A stretch of 14,301 nt of DNA from Gonapodya prolifera JEL478 (Eukaryota > Monoblepharomycota > Monoblepharidomycetes > Monoblepharidales > Gonapodyaceae), in the NCBI GenBank assembly GCA_001574975.1, contig KQ965737.1:140760-155060 (forward strand), in the 5' to 3' direction. A model generated the notes under the pieces. The model did no database searches. It was not told the DNA's origin and was given only the letters and a program-made list of their open reading frames with translations. Shown one piece after another: positions 1 to 7,350 of the stretch (within the stretch, counting starts at the first letter, position 1; each line of letters opens with the position of its first letter). The position numbers and the translations under genes are program-made.

Positions 1-1152
1 CCTGCGATAGGACGATCCTGGTTTCAACGGTTGACGTTCGTTCACTGCCCCAATCTTCATTTATCTATTGTATCTGTGCTGTGTTGGTGTCGTCTCGGGG
101 TCCGTCGTGTCGTGTGTTTTTTTTTTGCATTGGGCCTTGTCATCACTCGTCACTCTCCAGTCGGACCCACACCCATTCCCCGAATGCGGCCCATGTACCG
201 CAAGGAGAGCGACCAAGAGTAATTTTGTGTGCTGTTTGCGCGTAAGAGTGAGAAATGAGAAGTGAGGCCGAATGCATCTTTTGTTTGGCAGCCCTTGAGA
301 ACCAACCACACAATGCCGGCGATTTGGAAGAACGATCCGTTTTTGAAGAGGTTAAAGTATTACCTAGCACCTTTGGTGGCACTCAATTCTGCATGTTATG
401 GTATATTGTCGTATCCTGGTCTCCAGCTGGGTGCATGATATCAGAAGATGGCGGGAAAGTGTCCGTAACCATTCTGAAACTGAGGGAACGGAGAGCAGAA
501 CTAACGATCCCCCACTCAAGACTCTTTCTGAAGGTAGTACGGTTTTGTCCATGAGGCGGTACATGTGGTTCGTGTGGGAATAATTCATAGCTGAGAGCAC
601 AATGATGTACAAACTTCGAACAAAACAGGGGGGTATCCAGGAAAGGCCATTTCAATTCACGAAACTCTCGGCGCATAGTCTGTCGTCTTTGTGTCCTATT
701 TTCCCCACCGCAAGTCCCATTCTATTCCTTCAAGAAACGTCTTGTTGATAATCATTGTCTTCAAGATGTTTTCCGTTGGAACTTGGAATACTATCTTTGA
801 CCTTCAAACAGACAGAGCAAGGTCACAGGTGATTAAAGATAGAGCAAACAAGAACCTCACAGACTGGTAAAGCACACTGAAGCAGCCTTGGAGGTTTAGT
901 TTTGGGACCGGGACACATATGTTGCAAAACCTTGGTACGCCGAGCATACTTACCTCGGCGTATTTGACAGGTAATACATTCTACTCTCATCTATCAGTAG
1001 CCTTCGGGTCAAATGCCTTCTAGCCTTGTACCAACCGGCCATTAGACCTATCGACCTATTGACATATCCCCCAATTGTCCTATCGTCCTAGCATGTCATC
1101 CAGGCAACGAGGCTATGAGCCAGCCTGCCAGTCGACCAGCCGAGCAGTTGAC
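1..1152. other. Stretch without a recognisable gene
   Basis: I see short open frames on both strands but none shows a recognisable domain, consistent codon pattern or splice-linked continuation. The first 240 bases contain a run of nine T and T/G-rich text like an untranslated or intergenic region. A hairpin lies at 936-962. Short echoes of the text gacctatcgac occur near 1047 and 1150, the second overlapping the MIX23 stop codon. The part next to 1152 is presumably the 3' untranslated region of MIX23. The left part could belong to a gene lying outside the window. Confidence 0.5.
936..962. other. 9-bp perfect inverted repeat enclosing a consensus 5' splice-site sequence
   Basis: The arms tacgccgag (936-944) and ctcggcgta (954-962) are perfectly complementary, with a 9-nt loop. 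The plus strand across loop and second arm reads ATACTTACCT (946-955). This equals the 5' end of U1 snRNA, so the minus strand reads AGGTAAGTAT, an ideal 5' splice donor. It could mark an intron in the 3' untranslated region of MIX23, in another minus-strand transcript, or be chance. Confidence 0.4.
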
Positions 1153-1646
1153 CTATCGACACTTGTCGCTGAATGTCCTCATCGACTTATCCCTGAGAAT
1201 CTGCTCGACATTCAACTCTGACCGCATCAACCTCAACTCGGTCTCTGCCACCAAGACGGGCTGGCCCTGTTCCCTCTTTTTCTGCACTTCTTCCTCAACG
1301 TACGCGATACACGTGTTAATGAATGTCTGCCGTGACTGCTCGGACGCCTCGAGCTCCTGCTTGAGGGACTGACATTTGCCGCGAAAGTCGGAGGGAGAGG
1401 AGACGGAGGATCGCTCGCGGAGGCCGTTGATGCGGGTGTTTATACGGTCGTCGATTGTGCGAGCGTCGCGGAGGGCGAGTTTGAAAAACTGGAAGTTCTG
1501 CAAGTGGTCGTCCACGGAGTGAAAGAGTGCGAGAGCATCGCAGGGTGAGGAGAGGACAGGTCAGCGCACGATCGCGGAGAGTTGGCCACGATGACCCGCA
1601 GCGCACTCACAAGACACGTTGCTCTGGTGTCCGCATCGTCGTCCAT
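1153..1646 (-). CDS. MIX23: MIX23 (CCDC58) family mitochondrial intermembrane-space protein
   Basis: Two exons join in phase 0: 1646-1611 and 1497-1153, with a 113-bp GT-AG intron (1610-1498). They give 126 aa, close to the human protein's size. Seen: four cysteines at 11, 54, 75 and 125. The gap of 20 residues between C54 and C75 matches the human CCDC58/MIX23 spacing. ARTIDDRI at 24-31 and MRSELNVE at 103-110 correspond to its RTIDDRI and MQSELNVE motifs, and the end DKCR matches its ERCR. The rest is mostly charged helix or coiled coil. Known: MIX23 is a Mia40/CHCHD4 substrate of the intermembrane space that supports mitochondrial protein import. The start is chosen because exon 1 supplies the first conserved cysteine; the second exon alone would lack it. 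The gene is divergent from UCH37 with 83 bp between start codons. Confidence 0.9.
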
Positions 1647-1729
1647 GTGCCGAGATCCACGTTACACATTCGGCAGAACTAAACAGGACTGTGACAAGTT
1701 GACCCGGACCAAAGCAGCCTCACATTCCT
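1647..1729. promoter_or_regulatory. Compact bidirectional promoter between MIX23 and UCH37
   Basis: Only 83 bp separate the two divergent start codons, so both 5' untranslated regions and any core promoter elements must fit here or extend into the partner gene. No TATA box is obvious on either strand. The interval is mixed in composition (about half GC). Shared regulation is inferred from the spacing. Confidence 0.65.
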
Positions 1730-3611
1730 ATGTCCGGCAACTGGTGTCTCATTGAATCGGACCCCGGGGTGCGCATGGGTGTCCCCTTTCCCGCGCTCCC
1801 GCCTGACGCTTCCCCTCGCTCGCCAGGTCTTCACCGAGCTCATCTCCCGTCTCGGCGCAAAGGGCGTGCAGGTCGAAGAGGTATTCGACATCGCATCTCT
1901 GCAGGTGCGCTCGCCTCTCCTCTCTATCCCTCCGCGTGGTTTCCGTTTTCATCTCCTCACCTGCCACTCGCACAGGGCTCGGAAGAGGTGTACGGCTTCG
2001 TCTTCCTATTCCAGTACCAAGGCTCCTCGCCAATCCCACCAGACAGCCGCGTCGTGCAGGACGACGACACAGTGTTCTTCGCCAAGCAGATCATCCAGAA
2101 TGCGTGCGCGACTCAGGCTATCCTGTCCATCCTCATGTACGCCTCAACTCCACCGCTCCCGTTTCTTCACCTGTTTGGTTTCAACTTGCATCGCTCACTC
2201 CCCGTAAAAGGAACGTCCCACTCGACCTCGGTCCCACCTTGACAGAGTTCCGCGACTTCACGGCCCCGCTCGACCCCGAGACCCGCGGACTGGCAATCAC
2301 AAATTCGGAGCAGATGCGGTGAGTGTCTAAGGGGTGAGACGGAACGAACGAGGCGAAGCCGAGTGACGTGGAGTCGAGCCCCGCGAGCGCAGCGAGCCCG
2401 AGGCCTAAGCGCGAAGCGCTGACCGAGGCGTCCGTCAGAGGGAGTGATCCTTGCGCGAAGTGCATATTCCTGCCGGAGGCAAACGACCAAGCGTGGAGCA
2501 CAAATACCTGCCCGTGGTGAATGACTAAGCGCGGAGCGGAACACTCTTCTTGGAACGGAATCGGGAATACTCATCGCGGAGATTTAAACCACCTGACCGA
2601 ACGTCCCTTCCCACTTCCCACGATTCCACGTCCCCCTTGACACTCGCGCTGACGTACACGCCTCGTTTTCTCTACCGCACACAACCTCCGATACCCGCCG
2701 CACAGCCAAGTCCACAACGCATTCGCAGGCTCGGACCCCTTCGTCAACGAAGGCGTGGCGCAGGACCCGGAAGATGCCGAGGAGTTGTTTCATTTCGTGT
2801 CGTATATCTATCGCAATGGTGCGTTGCGGTGTTTGGTGGGGGTGTGAGGTTGTGTGGTGCGGGGGGGTGGGGTGTGCTCGTTTATACTCATCGTCCGTTC
2901 TTCATTCTTCATTCCTCGTCGACTCACTTGCTCGTACTCGTCACTCCGATTATTTTATTCTATCATTCCACGCGTACTCGCCTACCCGTTCCCATCACCT
3001 CCTTCACCACTCGTGGTCATCACATTTCATCGTCACTCCACGGCTCCTCGCCGCTCCTGCTCATCGCTTCCCTTTCCACTCTCTCAACCCACCCCTACCG
3101 CTGCTCATACTCGTACGCGCAGGCGCGGTATGGGAACTCGACGGCCTACGCAACGGGCCCATCAACCACGGTGAGAACGTTGCCTCGTTGGTCCTTCCCC
3201 TCGTTACCCGCGGACCCAAGCTCCAACCCTGACGAAAACCCCGCCTCCCCACCCCACCCGCCCACCACCCACCACCCACCAGGCCCCGCAACCCCCGAAA
3301 CCTGGATCTCCCGGGTCTCCACGGTCCTGCAATGGCGCATGTCCAGCACGCCCGCCAACATCAAATTCAACCTCATGGCACTCAAACGTCGCCCTTTGGA
3401 CATTCTCGCCGCGCAACTTTCGTCGGCGTCCACGCCGGCGGAACGGGGTAGGATCCAGGCCGAGATGGCCGCGGAGGAAGCCAGGGAGGAGCAGTGGAAA
3501 AGGGAGAATGCGAGACGGAGGCATAATTTCCTGGGGTTTGCGCTGGAGCTGTTGAACCAGATGGCTAAGGCTGGGGTGCAGCTCGTACCGGAGAAGAAGG
3601 ACAAGGCGTGA
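1730..3611 (+). CDS. UCH37: Ubiquitin C-terminal hydrolase UCH37/UCHL5 (S. pombe Uch2-like)
   Basis: Seven exons join in frame: 1730-1768, 1827-1904, 1976-2136, 2211-2318, 2706-2818, 3123-3170 and 3283-3611. They give 291 aa; human UCHL5 is about 329 and S. pombe Uch2 about 300. Seen: the N-terminus NWCLIESDPG matches the family start. The peptidase C12 catalytic set is complete: Gln77 (FFAKQ), Cys83 (NACATQA), His158 (LFHFVSY) and Asp173 (WELDGL), with spacing almost as in human C88/H164/D179. The C-terminus RENARRRHNFLGF fits the UCH37-like (ULD) tail that binds Rpn13. Known: this enzyme trims ubiquitin chains at the 19S proteasome and in animals also associates with INO80. Introns 4 (387 bp) and 5 (304 bp) are unusually long here, the others being 58-112 bp. 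Intron 4 carries the hairpin repeat at 2351-2540 and intron 5 a G-rich block. It appears intact and functional. Confidence 0.95.
2351..2540 (+). repeat. Array of short GRA-centred mini-hairpins inside UCH37 intron 4
   Basis: The motif AGCGYGRAGCRCW, or degenerate forms of it, recurs at 2408, 2452, 2490 and 2528, at 38-44 nt intervals. A related GGC-GAA-GCC lies at 2352-2360. Two units form hairpins over a GAA triloop: AGCGC-GAA-GCGCT at 2408-2420 (5 bp perfect) and TGCGC-GAA-GTGCA at 2452-2464 (5 bp with one G-T wobble). The outer bases differ but stay paired. The later units pair poorly. A related inverted copy lies at 10603-10653, so this is probably a dispersed genomic repeat that has landed in the intron. 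Confidence 0.6.
2836..2872 (+). other. G-rich block, possible G-quadruplex, just inside UCH37 intron 5
   Basis: Starting 19 nt after the 5' splice site of intron 5 (2819-3122) are runs of five G (2838-2842), seven G (2861-2867) and four G (2869-2872), separated by T/G-rich text. The remainder of the intron to 3120 is strongly C/T-rich. The run of seven could provide two of the G tracts needed for a quadruplex. This is potential structure only. Confidence 0.35.
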
Positions 3612-3905
3612 GATGGGGTGTGAGGCGTGATGGTTGAGGGGTGACGGTGACGGTGACGGTGAGGAGAAGGACGACCGGTGACCGGTGAAGGTCTAGAAAG
3701 AGAAAGGGAAAGAGACATTCAATTGCATGTGTGCATATCTACAAGTGGTGCAGTGGTGGAGATGCTCCCTAGACTCTACGTATGCCCTTGCCAAAAGAGT
3801 ACTTCCGTGACGAAAGTACATCTACTCTCCGCCTGACGTGTTGAACGTACACCTCCTCATCCCAGACCTGTGCTTCCCACGCCCGAACCCTGGACGAATG
3901 GCGCG
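3612..3905. other. Convergent 3' intergenic space with GTGACG microsatellite
   Basis: These 294 bp separate the UCH37 stop from the HROB-like stop on the other strand, so they must contain both 3' ends. A short tandem array of the hexamer GTGACG, about three to four units, lies at about 3640-3662. A G/A-rich tract follows at 3690-3716. No open frame looks coding. Confidence 0.6.
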
Positions 3906-4890
3906 TCAATGCACTGACGCGATGTTCCCACTGGTCACGTTGAGCAGCGAAGCGGCCGAGGCGTGCCGGAATACCGTCGCGTTCCTCAGGACCTGTCGTT
4001 GACGTTGACGTTGACGCGGACGGTCACGTGCAGGTACAACGTAAGTCACCACCGCACACACTCCACCCTCACCCTCACCCCGCACCCCGCACGTACCAGA
4101 ACCGACCCCTCCCCTAGCGCCGGGTGCTCTTTGAGGGCGTCTTCGGAGACGTACGCGGGCATCTCCTCTAAACAAGTATTTCATTCTCATAAGTGCCCCG
4201 TTCTGCCACACCGCACACACATGGCCCCGCCCCCCACACACAACAGAAAACGCACCAGACGGGTCAATGGCCTTGGCGTACCCCACGCCCTCGTCCGTCC
4301 GCCAGTCTACGAGCGTCACGACAGTCCAGGGGACACGGTCACCGCACGCGTTGGCTTTCACTTGCGCGAGCGTCGCGGCTTGGCCTAAAGGGGGAGGTTA
4401 CAGTCACCGCGGGGTCGAGGCGAGGCGGGAGGGGGTGTAAACAAAGCATCCGAGCGGCAACTCACCACCACACACTGCATCACACCGTCGGAAGGCCTCT
4501 TCCCACCGCCGCCCCACAAACAGGTGGCCGTAATTCGCCCGCGCCCTTGCCTGCGCCTGCGCCTGCTGCGCTCCGGCCGGCTTGAACGCGTGGGTCGCCC
4601 GGTTGTGCGAGGGTTTGCTTGCCATTAGCGCGCGGAGGTCTGATTCGCTCTTCGGGTGGTACAACGGGCGATCACGGGAGGTTACAAATAGTCGTACGTG
4701 CAGAAGCGAGGCTCACCAGGACGGGAAGGCCTCCAATCGGACCGGGAATCCGTCGCTCATGTGGTGGAGTGGAGTCGATCTCGATGGGCGACGGCGCGCT
4801 GGAAGCGAAGCCCTGTTGCGGGGGGAGTTCGTGCGCAGAGGCATTTTCGGGCTTGATGTGGTTCGCAAGGCGGGGGATGGGAGTGAACAT
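3906..4890 (-). CDS. HROB: HROB-like (MCM8IP/C17orf53, DUF4539) OB-fold protein, minimal form
   Basis: Five exons join in frame: 4890-4717, 4649-4466, 4384-4256, 4167-4097 and 3992-3906. Their GT-AG introns are 67, 81, 88 and 104 bp, and the product is 214 aa. Seen: RIPGPIGGLP near residues 47-56 resembles the FPGPAGLLP motif of animal HROB. An OB-fold-like segment follows from about 137 to 214: RVPWTVVTLVDW, then AIDPSEEM (cf. DPTGEM), GEGSVLVLRNATVF (cf. PGSVLLLKQIGVF) and LLNVTSGNI (cf. YLNVTPNN). A Gln/Ala-rich stretch sits at 85-96. Known: vertebrate HROB binds ssDNA and activates the MCM8-MCM9 helicase in recombination repair; human HROB is about 650 aa. This protein ends almost directly after the OB fold and has only about 48 residues before the PGP motif. 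The start is the in-frame ATG at 4890; an additional upstream exon cannot be excluded. Function is inferred from motifs. Confidence 0.75.
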
Positions 4891-5230
4891 TGTTGTGAGG
4901 TGTCTTCGCAAAATGTGGTCAGCGCAAAAACATGGACGACCACCCCATAGTCCACCCCATAGGAGCATAAGAAGGGGCCTTTTTCAGAAGCCCAGTTCGC
5001 GTTGGAGTGTTGCACTGTTGATACTTGAAGGCGTAATACACTTACGAAACACAGCCTCGATGGTCAATTCGAAGTCGGAACTCCCTGATCAATGATTTTT
5101 GTTTCGTACCATGTAGGTACTTTTCAAAGTATGTATTTTTCTTGCCACTTTCTTTATCAAATGTCCCACACTTTCAACTTCGTCAAATCCTGCTCCGAGC
5201 TGACTTTGTCTTGGCTAATAATAAAAGACT
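4891..5230. other. Intergenic: HROB-like 5' flank and F-box 3' flank
   Basis: Both neighbouring genes are on the minus strand, so this 340-bp stretch holds the F-box gene's 3' end and the HROB-like gene's promoter. A tandem CCACCCCATA-type duplication lies around 4940-4962. The part from about 5151 to 5230 is repeated, diverged, at 9617-9700 (see the decayed copy). No coding frame is convincing. Confidence 0.6.
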
Positions 5231-6383
5231 TCAAAGACCCTCATTCACTTCCGCTTCGACTCCTAACTGACTCTTGTTCTCCGCCACTCTCATTGCCATT
5301 CTCACTGCCACTTGGGCTCCTGCTCCAAGGGTACCATTCCAAATCCCATTTGCCTGCCCGACATGAAACTCAATCTCCTTCGACTGAACATCTCTCCTAA
5401 TCCGTGCCAGTGCACTCGGCCACGCCCCTGAGGGGTCTGACTGTCTGTCTCTCAAGTTGAGCAAAAAACAGAGTCGCTTGGCTGGAATTGAGGTCGCAAA
5501 GTCCCTCCACACTTGGCAAAGATCTTCTTCGTCCTCTTCGTCATGTTGAACATCGAAACATACTTCCTCAAGTCCTGGCAACCCCTGAGCTACGGCAGCG
5601 CAGATCTTGGTCACATAAGACTGCCAATAGTCCTCGTCCACCAGCCAACTTATAACCTCCACGTTAAGTGTGGTGATGTTGGGGGCTGAGTGCGATATAT
5701 TCTCGAAGTAATCGTAACCATCTCGGGGGAATTCAATGGTTCCTATGATTCGCAAATTCGGGAACCTTGTCCCAGCAGTACTGAGACATGACTCAAGCGA
5801 CATGTTTCGCTTTCCGCTGCACCCAATGCAGTCAAGCTTGGATATCCTCGAGAAATCGGCATTCGGCAATTCACACAGTGGTGTCCCAAACCGTTCCCAC
5901 TCATCATAATCAGTTCCCAAGATTTCCATGTTTGGGCAGACGGTGAGCAGGGCGCGGAATGTACGGTTCCTGCCCTCTTTATCCATTCCTCCTTCCGAAT
6001 AGTCCGACACGTATACCTCGTTGACCACCTGCAGCGGCGGAATCGATGTCAAATGTTCTGCCCACGATCTCATGGTCGCCCCATCAACGGTTATTTTCTT
6101 CAAAGTGGGAAGACCGCTCATGAACTTGTACACAGTAGGCTCGGTGACCCTGCATCGTCGCTCGAAAGCAAGGTCCGCCGATGTGACATGTAGACGAATC
6201 CCGTATGAGGACAACATGCCCAGCCAAGTTTGCACGATTTACACCCGTGTTGTCTCTCGAGCGAATGAGGTACGAGGGCTTCAATTGCCTGGAAACGCGG
6301 CACAACGAGCCGGGAACGTCGAACGGCGTTGTGCTGCGGAAGATGATCCCCAGGACTTCTGCGGGGAGAAGAGGGGATGGCAT
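5231..6383 (-). pseudogene. F-box / leucine-rich-repeat type gene, reading frame broken near the N-terminus
   Basis: An open frame from about 6235 to 5231 encodes some 330 residues. Its spaced leucine segments (LPTLKKITV, CPNMEILG, FPNLRIIGT, APNITTLNV, LPGLEEVCF) are typical of Agaricomycete F-box/LRR-like proteins. Upstream, in a different frame, a start at 6383 gives LLPAEVLGIIFRST...GSLCRVSRQ, a good F-box-like segment. Between them a third frame reads FQAIEALVPHS, which resembles the usual continuation of such F-boxes, and the leucine-rich frame resumes with QTWLGML. No splice pair I can see joins these pieces, so two small indels are the simplest explanation. F-box proteins recruit substrates to SCF ubiquitin ligases. 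The alternatives are unusual short introns, an assembly error, or a truncated protein starting at the downstream ATG. The 3' end is partly duplicated at 9617-9830. Confidence 0.6.
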
Positions 6384-6477
6384 TTGGCGTTCGGTAGACG
6401 TGAAGGATGGGTTTTCACCGGAGTACGCGGGAGTGTGGAGTTGTTGGATGCCGGGGACGGAAAAGTGAAGTGGACAA

Positions 6478-6500
6478 ACTGGTTGACAACTGGTTGACAA
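6478..6500. repeat. Tandem 11-bp duplication upstream of the F-box gene
   Basis: The unit actggttgaca occurs twice in tandem upstream of the F-box start codon. It is probably replication slippage; no function is evident. Confidence 0.6.
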
Positions 6501-6665
6501 TGGTAGAATTACAGAATGACTCATGTTATACAGAATTGCGGATTTTCCAAGCGAGTGTCGTGGTCTTTTCCGCCTCGGAGGACGTTTTAGTCACCTGATC
6601 AGGGAGATTGAAGCGACCAGCCAGGCACCAAAATATGATGCTCATAGTGGAGACCGCGATTCAAG

Positions 6666-7297
6666 GTGAAGAATGTTATCACCATCGCCCAGCGACCAGA
6701 CTGGAGTCGACGCTACGAACTTGACCATCTACCGCGAAAAATATCGTCAGGTCTTCTCGCGAACAAGAAATTGCTAGACTCCCAGACCATCTACCGCGAA
6801 AAATATCGTCAACAATATCAAGATTCTTCTCGGCAGACCCGTCTTTGTTGAATCCGAGATCGTCAGGGTTCCCACGCGCTTCATCGCAGGCACGGCGGTC
6901 GGAAATGGGTTGGACGGATGAGCCGGCGGCGGCGTTGGTCTCAGTTTAGATTGGGGCGAGGACCGCACTGCTCCGCGGCGTCAGGCCGCTCATTCCTAGG
7001 ATCTCCCCAACTGGCGCCTTTTAACGGCTGCAATCAACGGTCTCGTCATTCAACACGACTTCTCGCGAGAAACTCGACAACGCCGATCCTGGCGACGTCG
7101 ACACAACCGGTGACGAAGTCCAAACTAGTGACACCGACACTCAGTGCGACAACCTCGACACGTTTGATTACGTCGACACTGCCAACGAAGAGGGTGACGA
7201 GTCAAAATCGATAATCAGACAAAAATGTTCTTACTCCCCGTCACTCAGAGACAGTTATTTGTTGTCATTTGTTTGCTATCAAATTACACGAGTTTAG
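6666..7297 (+). pseudogene. Degenerate coding-like sequence with an acidic tail, family unknown
   Basis: The plus strand carries protein-like text interrupted by stops and frame changes. From about 6817 one frame reads IKILLGRPVFVES then VPTRFIAGTAVGNGLDG, a stop, GVGLSLDWGEDRTA, another stop, and WRLLTAAINGLVIQHDF. In the neighbouring frame an ATG-less open stretch (7025-7297, 90 codons) is strikingly Asp/Glu/Thr-rich with GDVDTTGDEVQTSDTDTQ, resembling an acidic C-terminal tail. I do not recognise the family. It could be a decayed gene or transposon, or exons of a living gene whose introns I cannot place. The 27-bp repeats lie in its left part. Confidence 0.35.
6723..6811 (+). repeat. Two identical 27-bp direct repeats, 62 bp apart
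   Basis: The 27 bases at 6723-6749 (starting gaccatctaccgcg) are repeated exactly at 6785-6811 with a 35-nt spacer. The two copies fall in different frames relative to one another. They sit in a region of degenerate coding-like sequence, so a local duplication during decay or element insertion is likely. Confidence 0.8.
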
Positions 7298-7350
7298 TCT
7301 TGATCTATCCTCACCGAAGCATTCTTTTCCAATTCCACCTTTCTAACCCC

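Noticed and set aside
255-676. Overlapping 97-100 codon open frames on both strands
   Set aside because: Neither shows motifs, good start context or splice-linked continuation, and the overlap on opposite strands is expected by chance.
946-1085. Possible U1 snRNA gene starting at ATACTTACCT
   Set aside because: The first ten bases match, but the following 140 nt lack the expected stem-loop I sequence and a convincing Sm site (AATTTTTGG-like). The visible pairing (ggcgtatttgac with gtcaaatgcc) encloses only about 45 nt, too few for three U1 stems.
2550-3611. Single 353-codon plus-strand open frame as one protein
   Set aside because: Only its last part (from 3283) is real coding sequence of UCH37. 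The earlier portion runs through introns 4-6 and out of frame through exons 5 and 6, as the UCH37 motif order shows.
3996-4016. GTTGAC tandem repeat as a coding or regulatory element
   Set aside because: It lies wholly inside intron 4 of the HROB-like gene, near the acceptor on the minus strand, and is best explained as a short microsatellite.
6723-6811. CRISPR-like repeat-spacer unit
   Set aside because: There are only two repeats, the genome is eukaryotic by its introns, and no cas genes are present.
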